Shown one piece after another: positions 7,691 to 14,814 of a stretch of DNA of 27,453 nt; the stretch's first letter is position 1, and each line of letters starts with the position of its first letter. The position numbers were made by a program, and so were the translations under genes. The DNA is from Armatimonadota bacterium (GTDB lineage: Bacteria; Armatimonadota; Abditibacteriia; CG2-30-59-28), in the NCBI GenBank assembly GCA_016199605.1, contig JACQGJ010000089.1, positions 1 to 27,453 of the forward strand. Direction: 5' to 3'. The notes under the pieces are model-generated. The model was not told the DNA's origin. It searched no databases and saw only the letters and a program-made list of their open reading frames with translations.

Positions 7691-8980
7691 CTAACTCGGT
7701 TTGCGAATGACCTTGATGCGAGTAATCCGGTTGCGCCGGATTTGCTGCACGATAAACTGGGCTTCTTCGGTCTCAACAATCTCTCCCGGCGCCGGGATTT
7801 TACCAGCTCTGTCGTAGATGAACCCAGCCAAAGTATCGAACTCACCTTCCGGAAGTCGGAGGCCCAAGTCGTCCTGCAAATCGTGAACGTCTATGCGTGC
7901 ATCAACCATGAAGACGTTCTCCGACACCGGATGGACTTTGCGCTCCTCCCGGTCATACTCGTCCACGATCTCACCGACAATCTCTTCGAGGATGTCCTCG
8001 ATGGTCACCAGACCGGAAGTCCCCCCGTGCTCATCGATAACGACCGCCAGTTGCGCCTTCTGCTCCCGCAAATCACGAAAGAGGTCGTCGATCTTCCGCG
8101 TTTCCGGCACGAAAACCGCTGGCTTCGCCAGGTCTCTGGGGCAAGGCGACGTTCCTTCCGGCTCCAGCTTCTTCTCAAAAACACCCACCAAGTCTTTGAA
8201 ATAGACTACCCCGACGATGTTATCCGGAGTCTCCTCAAAAATTGGAATTCGAGAGAACCCGGTTGCCTCAACGGTATTGAGTGCCTCTTCGAGAGAACAA
8301 TCGTGGGGCAGGCAAATTATGTCCGGCCGGGGGATCATGATCTCCCGGGCGACGGTTTCTCGGAACTCGAAGATGTTCTCCAGCAATCTTGTTTCCGGCT
8401 CGTCGAGGACACCCTCTTCTTCTCCGATCTCAACAAGCTTCTTCAGGTGGCTGTCCGTAACCCCTTCGTGCAGAGGTCCGGGCTCACCTCCCATCGCTCG
8501 GATGATTCCGGTGCTGATAAACATCACGACATTGGCGAAAGGTTGGATCAACCCAAGGACCAGTCGGGCCGCTCGCGCTGTGTGGAGGGACACCCGCTCC
8601 GCGTTATGAACCGTGTAGGTTTTGGGGGCGATCTCGCAGAAAATCAGGATCGTGACGATCATCCCCAGAGTGACCCACTCGACCAGGTCGGACCGATGAA
8701 GCGTATCCTTGAACAGGTGTGTCATGATAGACGAGACAAGCAAGACAGGGATGTTGATCCCCACAATCACCGAGGCAAGATAACGCTGAGACTCCCCCGA
8801 GACATGATGCGCAGCCGCGAGATCACTTTCGTCCGTCTCTTCCTCTTCGGCCAGGGCGCGCAGGCGAATCTTGTTCGTCGCCACCAACGCCGCCTCGCAC
8901 ACGCTGAAGAAGCCGATGGCTACGAGACAGACTGCAACCGCAGATACCTGGAGGACAATGCTTAACGTCGCTGATTCCAT
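7691..8980 (-). CDS. CNNM/CorC (HlyC/CorC) family membrane protein, second copy
   Basis: This 429-residue protein has the CNNM architecture. A transmembrane DUF21 domain (1 to about 195) carries an acidic helix with SVCEAALVATNKIRLRAL and the signature CEIAPKTYTVHNAERV. A CBS pair follows (about 210-330; it begins VAREIMIPRPDIICLP and includes AQLAVVIDEHGGTSGLVTIEDILEEIVGEI, residues about 305-335). A C-terminal CorC/HlyC domain (about 345-425) ends the chain. Relatives are magnesium or cobalt exporters gated by nucleotide binding to the CBS domains; the older name hemolysin is misleading. The ATG at 8980 follows directly on the TAG of the first copy, with GGAG inside the end of that gene, so translation is likely coupled. 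The two copies have diverged and may form a heteromer, which is inference. Confidence 0.95.
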   Translation of the reverse strand: MESATLSIVLQVSAVAVCLVAIGFFSVCEAALVATNKIRLRALAEEEETDESDLAAAHHVSGESQRYLASVIVGINIPVLLVSSIMTHLFKDTLHRSDLVEWVTLGMIVTILIFCEIAPKTYTVHNAERVSLHTARAARLVLGLIQPFANVVMFISTGIIRAMGGEPGPLHEGVTDSHLKKLVEIGEEEGVLDEPETRLLENIFEFRETVAREIMIPRPDIICLPHDCSLEEALNTVEATGFSRIPIFEETPDNIVGVVYFKDLVGVFEKKLEPEGTSPCPRDLAKPAVFVPETRKIDDLFRDLREQKAQLAVVIDEHGGTSGLVTIEDILEEIVGEIVDEYDREERKVHPVSENVFMVDARIDVHDLQDDLGLRLPEGEFDTLAGFIYDRAGKIPAPGEIVETEEAQFIVQQIRRNRITRIKVIRKPS

Positions 8981-10285
8981 CTAATCGGCTGCCAACTCCT
9001 TCTCCTCCAAGGCGAGCTTTCCCTTGCACCGCCCCACGATCTTCACCTTTTCGATTCGCTGTCCTGCCATCGCGGCCACAGTGATATCCACGTCGCCGAT
9101 AGTGACTGACTGTCCCACCGAGGGCATCTTCTTGGTTTGTTCCAGTACCAATCCGGCGAGGGTTTCATACTGCTCCTCGGGTAGACGAATTCCGAGCAGC
9201 CAGTTCGTTCGACGGATTGTCAGTCGCCCGTCCACGAGCCATTCATTTTCCGAAAGCTGCTCCAACTCCCGTTCAGCCACATCGTATTCATCCAGGATGT
9301 CCCCGACGATTTCCTCCAGCAAGTCCTCCACAGTGACCAACCCCGCGGTGCCTCCATCCTTTCCGACCACGATCGCCATCAGGCGATGGTTTCGCTGGAG
9401 TTCTTCGAGCAGCGAGTTCACAGGCTTCGTCTCCGGGATGAAGTACGGCGGCCTGCAAACCTTTTCAACAGGTATCTCTCGCTCTCCTCGCCGAAGGTGT
9501 GGGAGGAGGTCCTTGGAATAGATCACTCCCATAATCTCGTCGATGGTCTCACGATAGACCGGTATCCGGGAGTGCTTCTCTCGCACAATCATTTCCATCG
9601 CTTCGCCAAGGGTGGCATCGCTCGCGACGCTCACGATCTCCACTCTCGGCACCATGACCTCGCGTACGGTCTTGTCGGAGAACTCAAGGACTCCGTGGAG
9701 CATCTGACGTTCCTCGGGCTGGATCAATCCTTCTTCCTCAGCCACATCGATGGCAGTTTTGATCTCCTCTTCGGTCATGGTCGGTTCGTCGGGTCGAGGC
9801 ATGCCGCCGACGATCTTGACGAGGAAATCGGTAACGCCGGTAATGACGAACACGATTGGGAACAGCAGGAGGGAGACCAGCCGTATCACGGGAGCTGTCA
9901 GGAGGGCGACCCGTTCCGGGTTCTGGGAGGCGTACAGAACGGGGGTGACCTCTGCAAGGGTCACTACCACAAGGGGCATCAAGAACATGGGAATCCACAA
10001 CCCCCAACCGAGATCCAGGCACGTCACCGTCGTGACGGTCTCGGAGGTATAAAGGAGGGTCGTGATGCCGATAAGGATTGTGGACAAGACACGACCGGGA
10101 TTCTCAAGCAGATGGAGTGCAACCCTTGCGGTGCGCGAACCTGCATCTGCCAGGTGTCGGGCGCGCAACTTGCCGAGCGTCAGCAAGCCGATCTCCGACG
10201 CCGCGAACATCCCGCTCAATCCGAGCAACATCGCTATGAGGACCAGACTTGCGACTGGCGAATATGGGTCAGGGTCTGAAGGCAA
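8981..10285 (-). CDS. CNNM/CorC (HlyC/CorC) family membrane protein, first copy
   Basis: This 434-residue protein has the same domain order as its neighbour: a DUF21 membrane domain (about 10-200) with FAASEIGLLTLGKLRARHL, a CBS pair (about 215-335; it begins VREVMVPRVEIVSV and includes GGTAGLVTVEDLLEEIVGDILDEYD, residues about 313-337), and a C-terminal CorC/HlyC domain to residue 425. The likely role is membrane ion transport or homeostasis controlled by nucleotide binding, as known for the family. The start is TTG at 10285 with GAGAGG upstream; the first in-frame ATG would remove part of the first membrane helix. It is first in the minus-strand membrane operon and has an extended -10 promoter about 140 bases upstream. 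The C-terminal tail (LALEEKELAAD) ends abutting the next gene without a gap. Confidence 0.95.
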   Translation of the reverse strand: MPSDPDPYSPVASLVLIAMLLGLSGMFAASEIGLLTLGKLRARHLADAGSRTARVALHLLENPGRVLSTILIGITTLLYTSETVTTVTCLDLGWGLWIPMFLMPLVVVTLAEVTPVLYASQNPERVALLTAPVIRLVSLLLFPIVFVITGVTDFLVKIVGGMPRPDEPTMTEEEIKTAIDVAEEEGLIQPEERQMLHGVLEFSDKTVREVMVPRVEIVSVASDATLGEAMEMIVREKHSRIPVYRETIDEIMGVIYSKDLLPHLRRGEREIPVEKVCRPPYFIPETKPVNSLLEELQRNHRLMAIVVGKDGGTAGLVTVEDLLEEIVGDILDEYDVAERELEQLSENEWLVDGRLTIRRTNWLLGIRLPEEQYETLAGLVLEQTKKMPSVGQSVTIGDVDITVAAMAGQRIEKVKIVGRCKGKLALEEKELAAD

Positions 10286-10319
10286 TCAGGTAACCTCTCC
10301 CGTCCTATGGCGCGTCCCA

Positions 10320-10342
10320 CTCTCCCTCCTCACGAGGGAGAG
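10320..10342 (-). promoter_or_regulatory. Leader hairpin of the CNNM operon
   Basis: CTCTCCCTC (10320-10328) and GAGGGAGAG (10334-10342) form a perfect 9-base-pair stem with a 5-base loop. It lies in the predicted 5' leader of the CNNM operon, 35 bases before the TTG start. There is no T-run after it in either direction, so it is not a clear terminator. A regulatory or RNA-stability role is possible but unproven. Confidence 0.35.
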
Positions 10343-10420
10343 CGCCCACTGCGGGAGCTATCTTACAGAGTCAACCGGGATAAGGACCAATCCGCCGCCG
10401 GTGATCCCGGAAACGCCGAG

Positions 10421-10429
10421 ATTATATCA
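10421..10429 (-). promoter_or_regulatory. Extended -10 promoter for the CNNM-DUF502-M48-like operon
   Basis: On the minus strand this reads TGATATAAT, a perfect TGn-TATAAT extended -10 element. I see no matching -35 at 17 bases, which extended -10 promoters can do without. Transcription would begin near 10414, giving a leader of about 130 bases that contains the hairpin at 10320-10342. Confidence 0.5.
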
Positions 10430-10474
10430 CAAGTCGCCGGATTCGTGTCGCGGGAACGATAGCCGGTGGTGACA

Positions 10475-10504
10475 TTGCCATTCCTTTTGCCTTTATGCTA
10501 TCAT
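10475..10504 (+). promoter_or_regulatory. Putative sigma-70 promoter for the rib operon
   Basis: TTGCCA (10475-10480) and TATCAT (10499-10504) are 18 bases apart and the -10 is extended (TGCTATCAT), the same arrangement as in front of pheA. The leader to the TTG start at 10567 is about 55 bases and includes a small GC hairpin (CCGC, loop CGTG, GCGG). I do not see the conserved blocks of an FMN riboswitch here. Confidence 0.5.
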
Positions 10505-10566
10505 TCAACCGCCGTGGCGGCGGGTGTTCCCCGCGGATCGAGCCGAGTTTCACTGGAGGACTACCC

Positions 10567-11070
10567 TTGGAAGCCTTAGCCCAAGTATCTTCCGGCATGA
10601 AGTTTACGGTGGGCCTGTTCACCGTCCTGATTGGCGTTGGAACCATTGTTGTGTGCATCGTCGAGGTGCGCCACTGGCACGCCGGCACCTCCATGATTGA
10701 TAGGAGCCAGCTCGGCTTGCGCCTGGCAGGAGCTGCGCTCCTACTCCTCATCCTCGCGATGATCTTCTTCGGCGTCTTTTACGCCGAGATGATTCAGGCT
10801 CCGAGAGTATTCGTGTCCTTCTGGATCGTGTGTATGTCCCTGGCAGCGGCCTTGTTCATTCTCGCAACTATCGACTTGAGGAAGCTGGGGAAGCAACAAC
10901 AATCACGGGAAAAGGAACTCTACAAGGAGTTCGCAAAAGTTATCCGCGAGGAGATGGCGAAACGGCAGGGAAATCAGGGACCGGCACCGGCTGGAACGGA
11001 GAACCCCGAGAAAGGAGAAACGCCTGTCACTCCGCCCGGTAAATCAGCAGGGACGGAAGTGAATACCTGA
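10567..11070 (+). CDS. Small three-helix membrane protein of unknown function
   Basis: This 167-residue protein has three predicted membrane helices (about 12-34, 50-73 and 80-102). A charged helical stretch follows (about 105-133, with KQQQSREKELYKEFAKVI), then a loose Pro/Gly/Thr-rich tail. I do not recognise the family. The start is TTG at 10567 because GGAGGA lies exactly 6 bases before it. An ATG at 10495 in the same frame overlaps the promoter -10 and cannot be used by that transcript. The TGA overlaps the ribD ATG by one base (TGATG), so it is the first gene of the riboflavin operon. Its topology leaves a cytoplasmic or periplasmic tail and suggests an accessory or scaffold role. A flavin-transport role is not supported, since it lacks known transporter motifs. 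Confidence 0.8.
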   Translation: MEALAQVSSGMKFTVGLFTVLIGVGTIVVCIVEVRHWHAGTSMIDRSQLGLRLAGAALLLLILAMIFFGVFYAEMIQAPRVFVSFWIVCMSLAAALFILATIDLRKLGKQQQSREKELYKEFAKVIREEMAKRQGNQGPAPAGTENPEKGETPVTPPGKSAGTEVNT

Positions 11071-12218
11071 TGTCCGAGGAATTCACCGAACCCGACAGGC
11101 GGTTCATGCGGCTGGCGCTCAGGCTTGCGCGGAAGGGCAGGGGATGGACCAGCCCGAATCCCAGCGTAGGGGCCGTTGTCGTCAACAACGGGCAGGTGGT
11201 CGGTTGTGGGTTCAGTCGTCCGGCGGGCCAACGGCACGCTGAGTTCTTTGCCCTACAGGAAGCGGGGCCCAGGGCGAGGGGAGCAACCCTGTACTCAACG
11301 CTCGAGCCTTGTTGTCACATTGGACGAACACCGCCCTGCACTGAAGAGATCATAGAGGCGGGAGTGAAGCGAGTCATCGCCTCCGTTCTCGATCCCAACC
11401 CCTTGGTTAACGGACGCGGCTTTGAGCGCCTCAGGGCAGCGGGTATCGCTACAGCGTCCGGCTTGTGCTCGGAGGACGCCTCGCGGCAAATGGAAGATTT
11501 CCTGAAGTTCATCACGACAGGTCTTCCGTTTGTCACATTGAAACTCGCGACGACTCTCGATGGGAGAATTGCCACCCGAACGGGTGACTCGAAGTGGATC
11601 ACAAGCGAAGCCTCCCGGAGATACGTTCATCAACTGAGGCATGAGCACGACGCCGTTGTGGTTGGGATCAACACACTGTTGGTGGATGATCCAGAGCTTA
11701 CAGCGCGCCATCGCAGAAAGGCCCGCAATCCCTGTCGGGTGATCCTGGACTCACAGTTGCGGACGCCCCTATCGTCCAAAGTGCTGAAGGACCTCGATCG
11801 GAGCGGGGCAAAGACTCTGGTCATCGGAACACGTATGGCAAATCCCCAGCAGGCAGACTCACTCCGAGCAGCAGGGGCTGACGTTATTTTCGCTCCGGGG
11901 CGATCCAAGCGCGTCGCACTTCCTTGGCTGATCCGACACCTCGGCCAGATGGGATGCACCAGCATACTCATAGAGGGTGGTGGAGAAGTCGCCGCTTCGG
12001 CCCTTGGCGCCGGACTCGTCGACAAGGTTGTGTGGTTCATCGCCGCCAAGATCGTCGGCGGCAAAGACGCTGTTCCAGCCGTCGGTGGCAAAGGAGCGTC
12101 TCGTGTCAGCGAAGCAATCGGCTTCAAGCAATGGAAAACGCGCCGGATCGGGGACGACATGGTGGTTGAAGGATACTTGAAGCCTGCTGAGGGCAAAGCC
12201 GGTCGCAACCCCTCATGA
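11070..12218 (+). CDS. ribD: Bifunctional riboflavin biosynthesis deaminase/reductase
   Basis: RibD deaminates the pyrimidine product of GTP cyclohydrolase II and then reduces its ribose side chain, the second and third steps of riboflavin synthesis. The N-terminal cytidine-deaminase-like domain (1 to about 145) has the zinc site H56-A-E58 and PCCHIGRTPPC with C81 and C90; E58 is the catalytic acid. The C-terminal reductase domain (about 150-370) has LKLATTLDGRIATRTGDSKW, VVGINTLLVDDPELTAR and LIEGGGEVAASAL. At 382 residues it is of normal length and all key residues are present. It starts with ATG overlapping the TGA of the small membrane protein and precedes ribE by 21 bases. Confidence 0.97.
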   Translation: MSEEFTEPDRRFMRLALRLARKGRGWTSPNPSVGAVVVNNGQVVGCGFSRPAGQRHAEFFALQEAGPRARGATLYSTLEPCCHIGRTPPCTEEIIEAGVKRVIASVLDPNPLVNGRGFERLRAAGIATASGLCSEDASRQMEDFLKFITTGLPFVTLKLATTLDGRIATRTGDSKWITSEASRRYVHQLRHEHDAVVVGINTLLVDDPELTARHRRKARNPCRVILDSQLRTPLSSKVLKDLDRSGAKTLVIGTRMANPQQADSLRAAGADVIFAPGRSKRVALPWLIRHLGQMGCTSILIEGGGEVAASALGAGLVDKVVWFIAAKIVGGKDAVPAVGGKGASRVSEAIGFKQWKTRRIGDDMVVEGYLKPAEGKAGRNPS

Positions 12219-12239
12219 GATTGGCAAGACCCTAATCGA

Positions 12240-12884
12240 ATGTTCACTGGTATCGTTGAAACAATTGGAATCGTCCAGCGCTTTTCCCGCAGGACCCAGG
12301 CGTTGCGTCTGACCATCGCCGCACCGGACTTGGTGGAAGGTGCGGACATCGGCGACAGCGTGTGTGTGTGCGGAGTTTGCCTGACCGTGGTTGAGCGAGG
12401 CGAGGGTGGAATCTCCTTCGACGTGGTGAGCGAAACTTTGAGGCGCAGCACGCTGGGTGATCTCAGGCGGGGGCGCCCTGTGAACATGGAACGTTCCCTG
12501 CGCCCGGATTCGCGAATAGGTGGGCATTTTGTGATGGGGCACGTGGATGCCGTCGGGACGGTCAGGCGAAGGGTATTCGAGGGGGAATCCGTGCGCACAA
12601 CCTTTCAATGCCCGGAATCAGTGACGCGATATACAGTGGGGAAGGGGTCCATCGCAGTGGACGGTGTCAGCCTGACGGTCGTTGAGGTTGGAGAGGGTTT
12701 CTTCTCCGTGGCGCTGATACCCCACACGCGACAGGTGACCACTTTGGGGGGGCTGGCTCTCGGCAGCCGCGTTAACCTGGAGTTGGACCTGATGGCAAAG
12801 TATGTTGAAAAGCTGGTCCATCCCCGGGCAGAAGGGGAAGCCTCCGATTCTCGCATCGCAGAACTGTTGACATCGCCATCGTGA
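12240..12884 (+). CDS. ribE: Riboflavin synthase alpha subunit
   Basis: This enzyme dismutates two molecules of 6,7-dimethyl-8-ribityllumazine to riboflavin plus the pyrimidine precursor, the last step of the pathway. The 214-residue chain has the internal duplication typical of the family. The first barrel begins MFTGIVETIG and contains GVCLTVV; the second begins GGHFVMGHVDAVG and contains DGVSLTVVEVG. The start at MFTGIVE is the invariant family N-terminus, although the sequence just upstream has only a weak ribosome site. It sits between ribD and ribBA in the same operon. The symbol ribE follows E. coli-style use; some genomes call it ribC or ribB. Confidence 0.97.
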   Translation: MFTGIVETIGIVQRFSRRTQALRLTIAAPDLVEGADIGDSVCVCGVCLTVVERGEGGISFDVVSETLRRSTLGDLRRGRPVNMERSLRPDSRIGGHFVMGHVDAVGTVRRRVFEGESVRTTFQCPESVTRYTVGKGSIAVDGVSLTVVEVGEGFFSVALIPHTRQVTTLGGLALGSRVNLELDLMAKYVEKLVHPRAEGEASDSRIAELLTSPS

Positions 12885-12902
12885 CATTGGTGACTACGCC
12901 TC

Positions 12903-14138
12903 ATGGACAATTCTTTCATTACGATCGAACAGGCAATCCGGGATATCCGAGCCGGGCAATTCGTAATCATGGTCGACGATGAGGACCGCGAGAACGAAGG
13001 CGATCTGGTGCTCGCCGCAGAGAAGGTGACACCGGAAGCGGTCAACTTCATGGCGAAACACGCGCGGGGGCTCATCTGTGTACCCATGACGGGTGAACGT
13101 CTGGATGAGTTGGGCCTGACCCCCATGTCTTCAGACAACACGGACCCCTACCGATCGGACTTCTTCGTTTCGGTGGATGCCAAGAATCGAGTTACCACGG
13201 GCATCTCCGCGTTCGATAGAGCCACGACCATTCAGACTTTGATTGATCCGTCAGCCACAGCCCGGGATATCACCCATCCCGGCCACATTTTCCCCTTGCG
13301 AGCCAGAGAGGGTGGTGTGCTCGTAAGAGCCGGGCACACCGAGGCTTCCGTGGACCTTGCAAGACTGGCCGGCCTTTGCCCCGCGGGTGTGATCTGTGAG
13401 ATCATGAAAGACGATGGGGAAATGGCTCGCTTGCCGGATCTGATTCAGTTCGCCATCGCCCATAACCTCCGTCTGGTGACGATCGAGGACCTAATCCGCT
13501 ACCGCCGACAAAAGGAGAAGCTCGTTCGGCGGGTTGCAGAGGCGAACTTGCCCACGCAGTTCGGAGACTTCAGGTGCGTCGCCTACGAGAGCACAATCGA
13601 CGGAAGACCCTATCTGGCTCTCGTCAAGGGGGAGCCCGATCCGGGGGTGCCGACTCTTGTGCGAGTCCACTCCGGATGCCTGACGGGTGACGCTCTATTC
13701 TCCATGCGCTGCGACTGCGGGGCTCAGTTACGTCTGGCGATGGAGCGTATCCAGAAGGAGGGTTTGGGGGTCCTTCTCTACATCTATCACCATGAAGGAC
13801 GTGGTATTGGAGTCCTTAACAAGATCCATGCCTATGCCCTTCAGGACAGTGGCAGCGACACGGTGGAGGCGAATGCAGCCTTGGGGTTCCCACCCGACAT
13901 CCGTGACTACGGACTGGGAGCACAAGTCCTGACAGACCTCGGGGTAGCGAAGATGCGTCTCATGACCAATAATCCTGCCAAGTACGCTGGACTCGAAGGC
14001 TATGGGTTGGAGGTCGTCGAACGCGTCCCCGTTGAAGTAAAGCCCAATCCCGAAAACGCAGGATATCTGCGGACCAAGAGGGAGAAACTGGGACATCTGC
14101 TGCAAGACTCAGCACGGACAGGAGATCATCAAAGATGA
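12903..14138 (+). CDS. ribBA: Bifunctional DHBP synthase / GTP cyclohydrolase II
   Basis: This fused enzyme supplies both branches of riboflavin synthesis. The N-terminal half (1 to about 203) makes 3,4-dihydroxy-2-butanone 4-phosphate from ribulose 5-phosphate and has the acidic loop DDEDRENEGD (25-34) and GHTEASVDLARLAG. The C-terminal half (about 205-400) opens GTP and has VHSGCLTGDALFSMRCDCG, with zinc cysteines C259, C270 and C272, then YHHEGRGIG and MRLMTNNPAKYAGLEGYG. Both active sites look complete, which is not always so in RibBA proteins. At 411 residues it is of normal length. It begins 18 bases after ribE and its TGA overlaps the ribH ATG by four bases (ATGA). Confidence 0.97.
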   Translation: MDNSFITIEQAIRDIRAGQFVIMVDDEDRENEGDLVLAAEKVTPEAVNFMAKHARGLICVPMTGERLDELGLTPMSSDNTDPYRSDFFVSVDAKNRVTTGISAFDRATTIQTLIDPSATARDITHPGHIFPLRAREGGVLVRAGHTEASVDLARLAGLCPAGVICEIMKDDGEMARLPDLIQFAIAHNLRLVTIEDLIRYRRQKEKLVRRVAEANLPTQFGDFRCVAYESTIDGRPYLALVKGEPDPGVPTLVRVHSGCLTGDALFSMRCDCGAQLRLAMERIQKEGLGVLLYIYHHEGRGIGVLNKIHAYALQDSGSDTVEANAALGFPPDIRDYGLGAQVLTDLGVAKMRLMTNNPAKYAGLEGYGLEVVERVPVEVKPNPENAGYLRTKREKLGHLLQDSARTGDHQR

Positions 14139-14602
14139 GCAAGTTCTACGAAGGCAGTTTCACGGTTGAGGGGCATCGGTTTGCCATAGTGGTGAGTCGG
14201 TTCAATGAGTTGGTGACCCAGCGATTGCTGGAAGGGGCCCTCGACGCCTTCCGGCGGCATGGAGTCTCGGACGGCGACATAGAAACAGCCTGGGTTCCAG
14301 GTACTTTTGAGATACCGATCATCACAAAGAAGCTGGCTGAAACGGGGCGTTTCCATGCGATCGTTTCCCTGGGAGCTGTGATTCGGGGAGACACCCCGCA
14401 TTTTGAATACGTCGCGGGAGAGGCGGCCAAAGGAATCTCCCACGTGTCCCTCCAAACCGGTGTTCCCGTGATCTTCGGCATAGTCACGTCGGACAGCCTG
14501 GAACAGGCCCTTGAACGGGCGGGCAGCAAGCACGGAAATCGAGGATTCGACGCGGCAGTCAGCGCCCTTGAGATGGCCAGCCTGATCGCGGCGATCAAGT
14601 AG
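14135..14602 (+). CDS. ribH: 6,7-dimethyl-8-ribityllumazine synthase
   Basis: Lumazine synthase joins the pyrimidine and butanone phosphate products of the RibD and RibBA branches to give the lumazine used by riboflavin synthase. The 155-residue protein has the family landmarks FAIVVSRFNE, WVPGTFEIP, SLGAVIRGDTPHFEYV with the general acid-base H89, and FGIVTSDSLEQALERAG. Members normally form pentamers or 60-mer shells. The ATG overlaps the ribBA stop, so it is translationally coupled. It closes the operon. nusB, a frequent neighbour of ribH elsewhere, is not next to it; instead there is a noncoding stretch with a long inverted repeat, then htrA. Confidence 0.97.
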   Translation: MSKFYEGSFTVEGHRFAIVVSRFNELVTQRLLEGALDAFRRHGVSDGDIETAWVPGTFEIPIITKKLAETGRFHAIVSLGAVIRGDTPHFEYVAGEAAKGISHVSLQTGVPVIFGIVTSDSLEQALERAGSKHGNRGFDAAVSALEMASLIAAIK

Positions 14603-14687
14603 CCAACAGCAGTGACAGGCTGTTCACAAACCGTCCCTGCCGGGTCATGCTTCTGCTGATATATCAATCGCCGGTGAGAATCCACTT

Positions 14688-14788
14688 TCCCTTGTTGTGA
14701 GGCAGTTGCACTGCCGAACCTCAACTGCGCTTACTGCGACAGGGCTTGCCGACTTGGTTCGGCAGTGCAACTGCCTCACAACAAGGGA
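14688..14788. repeat. Long, nearly perfect inverted repeat (MITE-like) before htrA
   Basis: The arm 14688-14720 is the exact reverse complement of 14756-14788 (33 bases), with a 35-base centre. Two G-T pairs and then a further GAATCC/GGATTC match (14678-14683 and 14789-14794) extend the symmetry outward. Each arm also holds its own short inverted repeat (GGCAGT, three bases, ACTGCC), so a cruciform or branched form is possible. It fills much of the 212-base gap between ribH and htrA and ends 27 bases before the htrA ATG. No transposase is nearby and I see no clean target-site duplication. It could be a miniature inverted-repeat element, a dispersed genomic repeat or a regulatory stem. Confidence 0.85.
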
Positions 14789-14814
14789 GGATTCCTATCG
14801 GTGACGAGTATAAT

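Noticed and set aside
7628..8965. 445-codon open frame on the plus strand opposite the second CNNM gene
   Set aside because: It mirrors a clear CNNM coding sequence; the translation has no recognisable motifs and is rich in Asp, His, Arg and Gln, as expected for an antisense shadow in GC-rich DNA.
9386..10279. 297-codon plus-strand open frame opposite the first CNNM gene
   Set aside because: Low-complexity His/Gln/Asp-rich translation antisense to a conserved gene, with no credible ribosome site.
10505..10566. FMN riboswitch in the rib operon leader
   Set aside because: The leader is too short and lacks the conserved RFN blocks; only a small GC hairpin is present.
14605..14630. Terminator after ribH (AACAGC, 8-base loop, GCTGTT)
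   Set aside because: Only a 6-base-pair stem and no T-run follows; too weak to call.
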